Shown in pieces: positions 24,441 through 38,200 of a stretch of DNA of 64,000 bases. A program made the translations under genes and the position numbers. Within the stretch, counting starts at the first letter, position 1; every line of letters starts with the position of its first letter. The notes under the pieces were generated by a model. That model did not search any database and was not told the DNA's origin. It worked only from the letters and a program-made list of their open reading frames with translations. The stretch lies in NCBI RefSeq assembly GCF_051020985.1, contig NC_134999.1, positions 10,974,001 through 11,038,000 of the forward strand, given 5' to 3'. The DNA comes from Nomia melanderi (Eukaryota > Arthropoda > Insecta > Hymenoptera > Halictidae).

Positions 24441-27400
24441 CTCGGTATTACAACTCCGGGGGTCAAATATTTCACGAGCCCTCACGTTGCGCAGCTTCCC
24501 CCACCCGTCCCTTTCCTCGCGGAACTCGCACGTGTCCTTAATTCTTTATTAGCCCCCGCCGAGAGATCGGGGATGTCAGCGGCGATGGTAGCAGGGGAGG
24601 GAAGCGCGCGCGTGACTAGATGCCGTAGAGTTTCTTTTTGCGTTTCCGCGAGGTGAGGCGATCGTATCTGCGCTCACGATTTCCGATCGTGTCGCCGCGG
24701 CCCGACGTCCCATCGTCGGACAACATAAATTATTAATGTGGCCGCGCCATGATCGTGAACGAGGAAGAGGGGGAGAGGGCCAGGTTGCACCCGGTCGTTA
24801 AGAGCAAAACGTTGCGTTTTAGGAATAATCGGCTCGGCCCACGATGAAATCTCGCCGACATCGAGGATTCTGTCCGAGGTTTCTCGAATATCGAAGCTTT
24901 TTGCCGACCGCGATCGGTTTCCTCGATTCCTCAAGATTCCCCGGTTACTCTGATTTACCCGGAGAAGAGAATCTTGAATTTCGTTAGCGGAACCGGTATC
25001 CGCGGAACGGTTTCTTCTCGAGGCTATGTGTTCGGAATAATGCCAGCAAGCGGAATTTTACACGGTTCCGTCGAAGAGGTAGAAGTTACATCGGTAAATG
25101 CCATACTTATTCATTCCTGGTTCTCGGAACGCCCGGAAAGTCGAAGTTGCCGAAGGGAAAGAAGTATTATGGACAGCGCTGAATGCATAAAAGAATTCGG
25201 CTGGATCAAAAAGCCGAGCAACAGGTTACGAACTTTCGAGTGTGCGCTCACTACGAAATTTGCTTGTCGGGATTACAACTTTCGGCGAGTACCGAATTCG
25301 CTTAATTAACTTCGATGGATATACATTGTACTATTATTCCATTCGACACCTATATACATCTACGAAGGACAAATATTAAATGCCAACAATTATTCGAGAA
25401 TATTCGTATCTAAAGGAGCTCCCGCCGAAAGAACAAAATTCACTGAATAACTCCAAGTTCTCCACTATCCAAAATTTTCCAAATTCTCAACACTCATTCC
25501 GCGCGATTCCCGCGCCGTTAACGTCCAACGGAAGATTAAACTCCAGCAACAAGTTGCGGAGAAGTTCGGGGTCGAATTAAAATTTTACTGACAGTTTTCG
25601 TGAATTTCCGCCGAAAGACGCGAAGAATTCCGTTCCTAAGGAAATTCGATCGCGCAACAAGTACCAGTCTGAGCGGAATGACAGCGTCGGGGACGTTTGG
25701 TATCGATCCCGAGTATGTAGGTAGGTGCTCGCGAGGTATCGTTCGTCACGGGACGAAAGTCGTACGAATCGGAATCGGCTAGTGGTCCTCGACGCTGAGC
25801 GAAGAGGGATTACAGTTGTCAGCGACCGGTTCGTTCGGATTGCTCCGGCTCTCAGACATCATTAGATGCAATTCCATTCGTCGTCGTCCTTCGGGCCGAG
25901 TTCCGACTCTTGTCCCCGACGCCGACGCCCGACGACGGTCCTCGGGGCTGTTTCAGCAGGCCAGGCGAAACGGCGGAGCCGTCGTAAATCCCGGAATCGA
26001 ATCCTGGCCGCCCTCTCCGGACCGGTCCTCCTCTCTCGTTTCTTCCACTCTCACAAGCACCCGTCCGGACTTTCTTCCAGCGGCGCAACGCTTTGAGAGG
26101 ACGGGCCAGTGCATTACGTGATTTCCCATGGACGATTGCGGTATTATATTTCTCCCGCGAGGCTGCGAGTGATTGCGTCGACAGGTTCAAAGAGACCTCA
26201 TAAGCATAGATACGAGCAGACTCGACTCGTTTGGACTCGCGGCTTTCGGGTCACGGTTGATTCCAGGCTGATGGGATCGGATGCGGAGAGGAATATTGTG
26301 CGGGGTATCGTGGATTATTTTCTTTCGCGAAATATCGTTAAGGAATCGTTGAAATATAAGATACGCCGTGGGGATTACAACAATGTTAAGGTTTTTTTGA
26401 TATTTTAGTAATGCTTTTGGATAATTGGAATATTACTGTTTGGGAGTTAGTTATTATGTTAGGAAGGAAGTTTTGTCACAAATTGAAGCTTTAATAATTT
26501 TGAACGTTTTAGTTAGTGAAAATGTTAGAGTAAAATTGTATTAAAGGAAACTTGAGAGGTTTCAAGCATCTAGGATTGAGTAGCGATATTAAAAAGTGAA
26601 ACGCTTTTCGCGAGCCAAGCCAAGAAGCTGATTTCTTTATTCGATTTTGGAAGCGCTTCCAAAAATATTGACATTGAAGCCCACTTCTCTGTCGACTGAA
26701 TTTCACTGGAATTCCAGCGCCCGATACTAATGACGAACGATCCGTATAGTGACACAGGATTATCGGCCCGAGGTATTCAATTAACGATATCGAAAGGTTG
26801 GCCATTGCTGAGGCGAGGTACTTGATTTTCAAGGAGAATGCCCCCTAAAAGGGTATTCATCGAGACAGCTTATGGTCAGGTTCAATCCTTGATCCTTCTA
26901 TCCCCGTTCCAGCCAGAATCGTTTGGGATTAGCTGTTCGGAACTTTGATTGAAATACGTTTTGCCGCCGTTTACCGAGCTGCGGTTATATTCTGGTTATA
27001 TGCTCGTCCGTAGCGACCGCATCTCGTCCGCAATATCCCTAGGAAGCGGTTAGGAGCATCAAACGAATTGTCTGGTGAATGGTGAACGAATTTTCTTGCT
27101 AATCCGCAATCTCCTTGCGGTTTCGTCGATCATCGCTCTCATCCGCGGTGCTGACTTCTTGCCGCCTCGTGTTTCCTAGTAATATTCGGGAACATGATGT
27201 TACACCGATTACTTCGTGGAGTCATTCAACACGTGGTTTCAGTATTTTGTTTCTAATTTTTTACCTTCCTCTAAGAATAACAAATCTTCCAGTTCTTACG
27301 TACTAAGGAAAGGTAAATATGAATATGATAGAATATAATATTCTAACACCAGTTTCGAATTTCAAAGAACGATAAAGTCACTAAATAAAAGATAAAATGC

Positions 27401-29229
27401 ACTAGAACTGTCTAATCTATTTTACTATCCTCAAACATAATTTTCCAAATTTTCAAAGAAAAGTATTCCTTACGGAAGCGCCGTAGCGCGTTCGCCGTGA
27501 GCTACCGGAATCAGCGGAATCCACCTGGAGGACTTGACACCGAAATGCGAAAATAGGGGACAGCGGTTGGCTCTTGGGTCCAGTGAATCACCGACACAAC
27601 AAAGGGCGAACAGGCGTGAAAAAGGAAGAAACGAAGGAGGTGGCGGCGAGAGATGGAAAAAGAGGACGACAGAAGGAAAGGAAAAGGGGGCAACGGACTC
27701 GGCCAGGGGTAGTCAATTTCCATTGGCCTCCCGCCGGGCCAGGCGGCACGAAAAATGGACGCGTGGTCCGACTGGGTCCTCGGCGCGTTGATTATTTTGC
27801 TTTTTGTCCGGCGCGCGACGCGGCGCGGTGTCGTGGAGAGAAATGGCGCGATCGACGAACGCAGTTTTTCATCGGACGGCCGGACGGAGCGGGAAGCCGA
27901 ACGATTTGTTTCGCCGCGGGAAAAACTGTCGACGGCCCCGTTGCCGGAAGGATCATCGCGGTGATCGCCATAGTCACGACGTGATTCGCACGAAATTCTT
28001 GTTCCGGGTCTACTTTAGATCGATGGTTTCGGCTTCCTGGATTACTTCATAAATTCTATCCTTTTCTTGCTCGCGATGTCGGGGTGGGAATAATATGGTT
28101 CGATGGATATCCGCGCGATGCAAATGGTTTGAGAACACTGATACTGATTTATGGCCACTGTCAAGGTTCTTTGAGGCACTGCCGGTGTCCTGGGAATTTA
28201 AGATGATTGAAATGTTGGGTCTGGGACGAAGCGATCTGTTTTGGAATTGATTGAAGGTGATGGGTAGCAATGATATATGATGGGCTCGGGTGCACGGGAC
28301 ACTTGGAATGATTCACCTAAGTGTGGCTTTAGGATAGTGATTAGTCGATAATGGGTCAGTTTCGATCCCTTTGTTATGCATGTTTCGGTACGATACTATA
28401 GTTAATATTATTTCAAAATACTACCAATGACTACCTTAAATAATATTTTACTAGATAAAATTTGTATTGGTAGTAATTGAGAAAATATAAAAAAAGGCAG
28501 GCCCTACAGTTTATATTCAGTGAGGCAGAATTAGATTAATCTAATCGTAATAGTTTACAACTGCACTGAAATATATAAAAAGCTGTTCTTTCTATTCTTC
28601 ATTGCTTAGTTTGAAATTTGAGATAAAAACAAGCTCGAAGATAAAACAAATCCAACGGATTCGATCTCTAGACTAGTACGGTCTGAAACACGATCCCCTA
28701 TCCCCGCATCAAGCATTTTGTTCTAGCACCCTTTATTCGATCGTGCAGGGTCCTAGAAAGAAATCCGATCGTACCATCCAAGATCCGAACTCTCTACCGT
28801 GTAGACGTTTGACGGACGGATCTTCGCCGGGCAGAATCCGATCCAATTGATCGCACGTCGGTGTTACGGCTTCGAGCGATAGACGCGGTTCGTGACAATG
28901 TAATGGCGACGTGATCATATAATAGGCCGAGGATAGTGGGGAGCGTTTCGTTCACGCGAACCGAGGAAGTCTGTACTTAATTCGACGCGATGACGACAAT
29001 CACGTCTGAGGCAGCCGGCCCCGTCCCGCATTCTTCGACGTCGACGCGAAACCACGGGCGACGGGACGTCGGAACGGGTCGACCGAGGCCGGGTCCACAC
29101 TGTTATTCGCGAGCAACTCTTCAAACATGCTCCTTGGCAGCGTGGACAGATTTGCGAACAGAGAACCGCGAGCAAAACATGAAAGGATTTGTTCCCGAGC
29201 CTGAAACATGCCTAGTCGCGTCTGTAATA
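24441..29229. other. Gene-free stretch with four GC/AT cycles
   Basis: No gene is supported. GC-rich blocks lie at about 24440-25300, 25500-26300, 27470-28000 and 28700-29220. Positions 27600-27700 are purine-rich on the + strand. Positions 28000-28340 are T/G-rich after a block. Open frames are dense in the blocks but conflict between strands. A 16-bp perfect palindrome is listed separately at 28530. Confidence 0.6.
28530..28545. promoter_or_regulatory. Perfect 16-bp palindrome ATTAGATTAATCTAAT
   Basis: The sequence is its own reverse complement over 16 bp and contains paired TAAT cores (ATTAGATTA / TAATCTAAT). Paired TAAT sites of this form are typical of cooperative homeodomain binding, for example paired-class dimers, although their usual spacing differs. 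It lies in an AT-rich stretch where palindromes arise more easily, so the regulatory reading is tentative. Confidence 0.3.
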
Positions 29230-29454
29230 TTAATCCTTTGCACTTGAAAGGCGACTCTCTGACATTTAATTTACTATAACAAACGTATGAAGTTTGATAT
29301 ATAATATTAGGCCCCGTATCAATACGTGAAATATTAGAATAAAATGGTTCTAACTTTTAATTTAATTTAGTTTGAAAAACTGTCGTTTATATGTCTTCAA
29401 AAAACATGAAACTCGAAAGATTTTATTAGAAATATTCAGAGTGCAAAGTGTTAA
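29230..29454. mobile_element. piggyBac-like MITE, CCCTTTGCACTC family, copy 1
   Basis: TTAA at 29230-29233 is followed by TCCTTTGCACTTGAAAGGCG. The right end reads GAGTGCAAAGTG before TTAA at 29451-29454, giving 225 bp in all. The termini match the copies at 56892 and 61136, with the first C of the left end mutated to T. The interior aligns in places with the 56892 copy (GAAAGGCG near the left end; TATATAATAT and AATAAAAT further in). It is non-autonomous, AT-rich and has no frame for a transposase. Confidence 0.6.
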
Positions 29455-30930
29455 TATGTTAAATTAATGCATAAAATGCAAGCAATATGATATTAAATTA
29501 TTTAATTAAATAACGTTGTCATTATTGCACATTTTTCTAGCTAATTCACACTGCTTTGTATAGCGCTATTTTTAATATAGAAAAGTTTTACAGAATTGCG
29601 GTGATCTGATTTAGTTGGCAGTTACCGGCGACCCGTATGGTATTCAACTTGCGAAATTACGAACAAACAAGTCACACAGTGCTTGTGATGAAACAGCGAG
29701 CTCCATTGTGAACGTGATATCATTTCTCTCGGCGAGTAGTTCGCGAACGGTTCTCTTCAGTCCGAACTAGGGCTGAGAACCGTTTCCAGTGGCTCGCAGA
29801 CATAGCCATGGGCGAGCGCCGCCGTAAACGCGTGCGGATCGCGTTGAAAGCATCGGCCGTTCGTGTTTCGAGCTTGAATTTTGACGAGCTGCCGTTCCAT
29901 GCAGATCTCGCGCGGTAAATATTGATAAGGCGCAGCTTCTACCCCGGATTCCGCAGAGATAGTTGCGTAAAATGTGTCGCACACAGTTCCGCCGGTGGAG
30001 GTTGTAGATTAAAGACCCGACAGCTCAGTTTAACTTCGCTTTGTGCATCGTTGATACGCGCCACGATACCATTGATCGAAATGACTTGTGATTTTGTATT
30101 GTTGAGTACGCTTATACCGAGTGTGTCTATTCTGCTGAATATACTCTCGAACATAAACTCGTGATATCAATCCCTAAAGGGTTAGAACATAAGAAGTTAA
30201 ATGAAATAGACTTTTGGGCAGAAAAATACTCAAGTTAATGTTACTAATGAAATGTTTAATACACGAATATTTTTGAGAAACCAGTCAAAGCACCCAGAAT
30301 ATTCAAAGCAATACGAACCAATTCGAACTTGCCGTACCGCCGAGCGGAATTAATAAATTTCGAAATATCCAGATCCACTTAATTCCGCCATTCCGTCGAG
30401 AGTTCACACTCATTTCACCCGAAAACGAAGGAAATCACGGGCTCGCCTCCATGGCGCATAATTCCAGTTGAAAATTCGTCTGACGGAAGCGACCGGGAAG
30501 GGAGAGTAAGTGCAGGCATCGTTCCGGAAGGGCAGTCAGCGACGACTGAGGGTGCGCAGGGGTGGAGGCGGCTGGGTTAATAAAGGATCGAACAAGCGAA
30601 TAAGTAGTCGACGAAAAATTCCGGTTGTTTATCAAGATTCTAGGAGAACGCTGGGCGGAACGATCAAAGTTCGCCGGCCGCGTGCTTCGACGACAGTAAA
30701 ACCATGATATACGAAACGGAATCGAAAGGGACGATGGTGGCGGAAGTTCCCAAGTCCGCGAAGAAGATCGTATAATAAAACAATCGTATTCCGGGCCAGC
30801 GGAGCGAGAAGCAATAAGAGCGCACGACAGTCCGAGAATATTCTTCAAAACAATATTTCGCGATGTCCGACGGTGAACGAACGGCGGCGTCGCGATCTGG
30901 CTCGCTAAGAGTATCGACGGCTCCGTGGTA

Positions 30931-30956
30931 GACGACGACGACGACGACGACGACGA
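30931..30956. repeat. (GAC)8 trinucleotide microsatellite
   Basis: Eight uninterrupted GAC units lie in a GC-rich block. Depending on the frame they give runs of Ser, Val or Arg in spurious minus-strand open frames, and no gene context supports a coding repeat. Confidence 0.85.
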
Positions 30957-33900
30957 GAGCACCGTCGGCATTCCGCGTGCTCGGCCGTTTTATGGATTTT
31001 CGATGCCGTCGAATGCCACCCTCTGAAAAGTCGAATCCCGACGTATATACGCGGCCCCGTAAAAAGTTCCCTTTCACGGCCCGTAGACACCCTTTATCCG
31101 CTGCTTTTCGCTGCTGGATATACTGCGTAAACGGAGTCGTCGTGTTTCTTCTTTCACCGGCAGTCCTCGTCGGATTTTTTCAATCACCGATCGGTGTTCT
31201 TACACTTCTTGGCTTCTGGGTGTTTTTTAGAATACGCGTTTAATTTTTTTCTTATTGTTAAAGGATTTTGTTAAATGGATGCCTGGTTCTTTGTATGTTG
31301 TGTGATGGCTGTGACGTGAAATGTGTATTTCTCCTTCTTTCAATATTATTTATTAATTACTATAGTGAAATACTTCATTCCAACATTCTGTTGCCTTATA
31401 GAAATATGTAAACGATCTAAGAGATAATATTCAAAGATAATATTATCCCCGTTAATCCGCGTTACTTGTCCAGTCAACATTTCTCTCAATCGAGGCCGGT
31501 AGTTCCACAATACTATATAAAATCGCTTCGATCAAATCTCTGGAACCATCCACAAACGTGGCACTTCACGAAACAAGTGAAAAGCCAATCTCATCGTGCC
31601 AACTTAAGTGAAAACGCTCCTCGAAATTCGACTACACTCGAGGATCGATCCGCCATCGGAGCGATTACCGAGCATCGAAGGGATAAACCGGAAGTGAAAG
31701 TCTCAGGGTGTTTTCCGGGCCCCTCGACGCAGAGCTTCCGGGACGTGCGAGGGTTAGCCCGGCTTTGTTCACCGGAGATAGCACAACGATCGTTGTACCA
31801 TCATCTCAACCACCGACTACGCTCTTCCGCCCCCTTTAACCCCCTTCAACCCCCGTCCACAAGACTCCTCGTTCGAGGGACGTTTGAACCAGCGTCTTCT
31901 TAGTCACCGGAATGGCGAAAGTCACCCTCCGCGCCGTCAGCGGGTTGCCAATTCGTTTCTTCGCCTCGACGTTCTTTGTTCGAGCCGAGGGGGCGAGCCA
32001 CCCCATTACGCGGACGATAAATAAGCAGATACGTCGTGTCGACGGATTCGTCCGCAGGAAGCGGACGTCGAGCAGGCTCGTTTGCGTGTCGTTAACGTCG
32101 GGGCGAGGGCTTCTTCAATAAGGCGGGATTGTTTTTTCTTTTCCTCTCCTTTTTCTTCGCTCCCGGATTGCGCGACCCTCCGCTGCCCCGAACCGGAAGA
32201 TTGATCACTGTTTAATTCGCAGACTCTCCGGAATTAGTACACCGGTTCCTGACTTGTAACTGCGTCCCGATCGCGCCGCTGATTTCATCTTAATTTTCTT
32301 CCGATCGCGTCGATTAATTCGATTGACTTTGATCGATGCCTCGCGAATGAGTATTGGGTAGCGAAAGCAGTTTCTTGGTTGGTTTTTGCTTGTATGGTAG
32401 GATGTTGGTTTTATTGGTCTGGTTCCTTTAGTGATTCGTGTAACGCTGATCGTTGGTTCCTCCTATCAAAGTATAGGCAGAGTAAACTGGTTATAGAGGT
32501 ACTGCTAGATAAATCGTTTGAGTTTAATAGTTCAGTTTACTCGATCTCTTCCTTGTACACAAGTTATACCAGTGTTTACTTGAAACTATCCTAGAGTTGA
32601 TAGAGCAACTTGTGCCAAGAACATTCCTCCTCTGTTTAAAACCAAAATCCTGTTACTTAATGCAACCCGACTCTATCAATATCTGAACAGGCTCACCACC
32701 AGAGTCCTAATGCCCAGATTACGTCGAGCTACTTATAGCTACCTCTACAATATTCGAACTGCATCTACTCATCTTTGGCACCTGGAACCCTTGATCTATC
32801 AGATTTTTCTACTATTTGAACCCCAAATCCTGTTACTAGGTTTCTTCTTCACATTCAATCATACTCCCGATTACTTTAGTCTCCTCAAATCCACCTTCCC
32901 AAAATCTCAAATAACAGCTCAACAAACAGCCTAAATGCTAGTATTTTCAACCAACAGGACGAATACCCTTGTCCATCAATCCGGGGCCAGCACTTACGGC
33001 CAGAATCCTATTAAGAGATGGTGCAGCCCGGCACAATCGGGGGATGCAGGTAGCTCGAGGGGTTGCTACCGATTGTACATCGCTCGAGACTAATCAACAA
33101 TTTCCAAAACAGCTCAAGTTCGCCGGGAATCGAGCTACTTGTCCATTCAGACACCGATTCCACGGCGAGGGTGCAGCGTGCGGGCCGCGATATCGAGTCT
33201 GAATCTCTCTCTCTGTCTCTCCCTCTCTTCCTGCCTCTGTGTGTGCAGCTGTCGAGGCGCAATGTGCTCGTGCAAACGCATCGAACCTCGAACTAATAAC
33301 TCGAATGGAAATTGGCCCCGGGCGGCGGAGATATCAGCCGCTTTCCGGCACCGTGTCCCTCTCTCAATTATGCGTCTTCGAGATGTTACCACTTACCATA
33401 AGATACCGGAATCTCGGCCGACGGAGGAGGTGGGGGAAAGTGTCGCGCGACACCGACCCCGCGCGCCCGGATTACAAGCATGCAAATTGCGACTCGAGCC
33501 GCGCCGAGCGAATAACTTCTGTTTAAACCGTCTCGCGCGGGAATTGTCCCGCGATCGTAATTGCTGCCCTTGATTCCCGCCGCCGACTGGGTCGGGGGAA
33601 AAAAATTAATTACCCTCGCTCCTCGGCAGGGGTGAATATATTCATTTGCCGAGAACGTCGTGGAATTAACGCCGGAATCACCGGGACTGTTACGACGGGA
33701 CGATTTCTTGCGGAGTCGTTGGAATCATGACGATGTTTTGCTGAATACCATTAAGTGCTTGTTTTGCGATGTTGAGGTCGAGACGTGGAGGTGGTCCTGG
33801 ATTGAGTTTAATGTGTAAGACGTTTCTTAGCTCGCGTTCTTCTATGAAGAGTTACAATGAATGCACAGGCTGAAATATTCAACCTTGCTAATATTAGTTT

Positions 33901-34340
33901 CCTCTTTTTACTTCGTTTCGTGAAGTAGTAACTACCAATTCATTCTTCCATCGAATATTAACACTTTTAATATCACCGCTTAACATATTGTTCAAAGCCT
34001 CCCCCGATAACTGTCATCAAACTAACACTCTACATCCAAGCCACACCAGTTGCCAAAATTCATTTCAATTTCGCCAATCCGCAAATAGAACGAAACATTG
34101 TCGAAACCTTAAAGTCGGCGTTTTATCGCCGTTCGTCCACTTGCGCGCGCGACGAGCGCATAAAACCCGCCGGCCGCTCATTCCGCTCGCCGGCCGTTTC
34201 TCGCGCAAAGGGTCAAGCGTTTTCGGCTGGTAGCCGGAGACGTATTTTCGTATGTCGTAGCGTCTCCGCGACGACCGGATCACTCGGCATCGAGCGAGTT
34301 TTCCGTGATTCACGGAAGACGTAAACGTCCACAGCGTCTC

Positions 34341-34360
34341 GCCGCCGCCGCCGCCGCCGC
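34341..34360. repeat. (GCC)n trinucleotide microsatellite
   Basis: Six to seven GCC units sit in a CpG-dense block, followed by a GA-rich run (about 34413-34438). CGG/GCC repeats of this kind are common in CpG-rich promoter-proximal DNA, but nothing else here marks a promoter. Confidence 0.8.
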
Positions 34361-35095
34361 GAACCCTCGCCCCGAACCTCGCGCCTGCTAACCGTGATTT
34401 ACTGTTTCGGTCGCGGCGAGAGAGTGCAAGAGAGAGTGTAACATCGGTTTGAATTCAATCGGCCGCGCGAGAATCCCTGCGATTGGCCGCGGGGCGGCGA
34501 GGTTGCGTTATATCGGTACTTTGTCGCTGTCCTCGTAAAACCGGCCAGAGGCAGCGGGGTTAACTTATTTACAAGACGGCCGCGGTTATGGTCGTGTAAA
34601 CACGTCCGGTGTATTTACAGGTCCATAACCCGATACGAGACGCATGTCTCCGCGCCGCTGCATCTCCGAGAGGAAGGCCCCTCCCCGCGCGCCACGCCGC
34701 GCCGTTACGGCGTCGGGGACAACCATGAAATATAGTTTTCTGCCCCGCGTTTCGCAGCGGACCGCGACCACTCTCGCCAGGTTTAAACGCCTGTTCCCTG
34801 GAAGGACGCGTACACCGGGCTGCGATAGTAGCTGTCGTCTAGCTACTAAAAGGAGCCGGGTGCTCGATATCGGCTGGAATTGCCGGTTTTCGCTTTGCGA
34901 GCACGGCGAAGTTTCAGACACTCGACGGGGGATGCCGGAACGCGTTTTAACAAAGGAATAGCAGTCGGTGGAACTTTGTTCTTGGAAGGCGTTTGAATTT
35001 CATGTGGTTTCTTTTAACGACTACGGATCGTTTTGGGGGTTGAAGAGTCGATTGTGCGATGTTTTGTGGATAATTTTTTATAATAGTGGACATTA

Positions 35096-35277
35096 TTAAA
35101 CACTTGCAATTGAAAGTCTTCTGCTAGGAGTATTGAACATTTTTGGATGAGATATAGACTATATTATTTATATATTTCGTACATTGATGCATTATGCAAA
35201 GATTAATGTTATATAAAAGACTATATAATATTACTGTATCAAATCTAGTGAGTCACCTCTCGACTGCAAATGGTTGA
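35096..35277. mobile_element. piggyBac-like MITE, CCCTTTGCACTC family, degraded copy
   Basis: TTAA at 35096 is followed by ACACTTGCAATTGAAAGTC. The right end, read in reverse, is TCAACCATTTGCAGTCGAGA at 35277 downwards. Both ends resemble the consensus TTAACCCTTTGCACTCGAA with several changes, and the right TTAA is now TTGA. Length is 182 bp. It is the most diverged member and could be coincidental similarity in an AT-rich stretch. Confidence 0.4.
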
Positions 35278-38200
35278 GACTAACATAAAAATTGTCAACA
35301 AAGGAGTAGCAATGCTAAAGTTAAAAAACCTCCAAAACAAGTTACACTTTACGAAGCTCATTTTTCCGTTTCTCACTTTCAACTCCCATTCAATTAAACC
35401 CCAACGCTCACCAACTACACCCAATTAACTATCACTAAGCACGTGTCACAATCTCCAAAGGACAACATCAAATCTCTATCCAACTTCAAAGACACCAATT
35501 CCCTCGAAAGCGGGCATCCGCCTTCTCCATAGCGCAGCATCCTGTGCCACAAGATTGGCGCTAGTAATGGCGATCGACGTAGAACACAAGCCCGTAAAAG
35601 ACTGGACGAAACGTCGCCGGCCGGCCATTAAAGCCGGTCGTTTCGGTCCGGGAGAACAGAGGTCGCCAAATCAATTACGTCAGGAGCACGGGACTCCCGA
35701 ATGAACGTTTCAGCGAGGATCCGGGAGTGGTCTGTGGGTCGGAGGAGGATTCCGCGGAAGGAGTCCATAATTCCGGCACAAGGCTAGCCGGGAAACAAAG
35801 CGCGGACCGGCGAAGCTGTCTGTCTTTCCAGCATCCGGCATTTTTTCCCGTCGCGTCGCTCGTACGCCCGCCGATTACTTTTGTTCCGCAGCGCATTATG
35901 CCGTCGTTAATCCGGCGACGGCAGCGCGAAACAAAAACTGCGAACCCGTTCCGATTCTTCCTGGCCCCGGAACACCCACCCGTGCCGGGCGCCGTCCGCT
36001 GAAAGAACGCCGCGATTTTCCCCCGACGCTGCGCGAATTCCCCGTGCTAACAAGAACCAAGCGGAGTTTCTTCTTTTCGCGGACTCTGTTTCCCGAATGC
36101 CGGCGCAACCGTCTGTTATTCCTACACGGTTACAGAAACAATGTGCGGGGTTGAAGATACGCGAACCACCAAAGCGAACGCTTTTCCAGCATAAATCCCC
36201 GTGCCCCGTCGCCTACCCCTTGCCGCCGCGAACCGTTCAACTGTCGCTCATTTAATATTTAGTATCGCGCGACTCTTTTCTTCCGTTGCGGAGCGGCAGG
36301 GAATCTTTTTTCCAGATTAGTAGGTCAGCGTATTGTTGGTTGGTGGTTAACGTTTCGAGGATTTAATTTTTTTGCGATGATAATTACTGTCTGGTTTTCT
36401 TAAAGCTTTTAGGTTTTTTGAAATTTGGTGGTATCCGTATTTTCTGAGGTTCGGATGCTCGATTATTGAATGGAGAATGTGATAATTTGAATGAGAAAAG
36501 AATTGATCTTAGTAGGGAGTGGTTTAATGGCGTTAATTTTGAAAAGAAATTTGGAAAAGAGAATATTCTTCCCAAACATTGGGTTAAGTAAGGTAGATAA
36601 AGGTTTTTTTTTTAATTGTGTAGATCTCCTTGTATTCTGTGTTATTTTTCAAATATCAATCAACCATTTAAAGTGTTCTTGATATCCAACGCGAATCTAA
36701 ATCTTCTCTTGCCCCATTTACCATGCCGATCTTGCTTACCCCACTCTCCTTCAATTTTCAACCACGTTAATATCTGTCGTCCAATCAATTTATAACAATT
36801 GAACGAACTCGTATCTTCATTGCAGTTCTACCAAAACGAATGACACTCTGTATATCAATTTCAACCCTTATAGTCTGGGGATGCTTCTCGCGTCCGACTA
36901 CACAGTAAGCATTTTAATCAATTTCACAGTGGTCTATTTTGTTTTATTTTAAACAAGATGCCAATATATACAATCCCCTATCACATCAATTTAAAAAATG
37001 TACAGTTCATTAATATTTACAATATATAATAAATAAACATTTATTTGCAAACTGTATATAGTCAATCAAACGTACATTTCATTCGCGCATGCCAACATTA
37101 CCAATATTGAAAAACAACACGCTAGGCAGATTAACACCCAAAAAGCTTAATTACCATTCTTCCTTCTCAATACACCCTCAAACCACAAACCCACAAAGAT
37201 ACTCCGTAAAGTAACGCCACTTAGCCTAGTTCTACAATCATTCGAAGCCAAATTATAAAATACAACGTTTTCGGTGAGAACGGTTGGGCATCGAGTAACA
37301 TTGTAGGCGCTGCAATAAATATTCAGTGGCCCTGCTACGAGGGCTGGTATTTGATGAGGCGACACGGAGATGGCAATTGCTCGACCAGTTTGTCCGCCTT
37401 AATAAGAGTCAGCCGCATCCACAAAGGGATGCCACAGGAAGTGTCTAGGTCTCCCGAAGATAGAGTGGTCAAAGGACGGCGCGCGTCTTTTCCACGTTTC
37501 CCTGGTCTTTTTCAGGTGGGGGCCGCTTTAAATGCAAATAATGCAATTACCGCGGGCGAACGGTGACAGCTGCGCCTCCAGCGTTTCTTCACCGACAGGC
37601 ATAATTCATGTTTCCGGGTGCCGCAGGTCGCGGGGCGGGACGAGCAGGTTGCACGGAATTAATTTCGGGCCCTGCCCGATTCGACGCGTTGTTAATCGAA
37701 AGGATTTCCGTGTTTGGACTGTTGGGTCGCGGGGTTGCGTGTTGCCGATTGGGGTCGCCGTTGGATCCAATGGAATTGGAATATTGTATTCCGTGATTGT
37801 GCAGGCGCCCAAAGTGCTCAGAAATTTATGGCCGTGGATTTTGTGGAGATGATTTTATTGATAATATCTCTCACCCCACTTCTCCGACACAGCCGGTTCT
37901 GTCCCACCGGCATGAAATATGTGACGCGCTGGTTGGATGACGGGGCGAGCAGTCGAGGGACTGGGATGAAGATGAGCGGACATTAGTTTGAGGTCAACGT
38001 AGACTTACTCGGGGATAACAGAACTTAAGCCAGACTTAACCCGGTTCTAACTACGTGTAACCTAGGATGAAGTCCAAATTAACTGACCGAGATGCAGCTG
38101 AAAATGAATACGTCAGAGGCGCAGCCCAACTTAAGCAAATTTAGCGGGGGATGATCCTGGGTATGGGTCGAAATTAATTCGGACTGAACGCTAAGCCTCA

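Larger units (their letters stand above)
29455..35095. other. Gene-free stretch with blocks at 29620-30060, 30340-31200, 31450-32330, 32960-33720, 34060-34950
   Basis: No gene is supported. The blocks are CpG-rich and full of conflicting open frames. Positions 33720-33840 and 34960-35060 are T/G-rich after blocks, and 33940-34080 is A/C-rich before one. At 32640-32835 a 13-mer AAATCCTGTTACT occurs twice about 180 bp apart without clear longer homology. A pyrimidine microsatellite-like run lies at 33204-33245. The 178-codon minus-strand frame 30435-30971 owes its Ser run to the (GAC)n repeat. Confidence 0.6.

Noticed and set aside
30435..30971. 178-codon minus-strand frame with a poly-Ser run
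   Set aside because: The run is the (GAC)8 microsatellite read in reverse. Another minus frame reads the same repeat as poly-Val, and no domain is present.
32640..32840. AAATCCTGTTACT repeated about 180 bp apart, suggesting a tandem repeat
   Set aside because: The similarity does not extend beyond the 13-mer.
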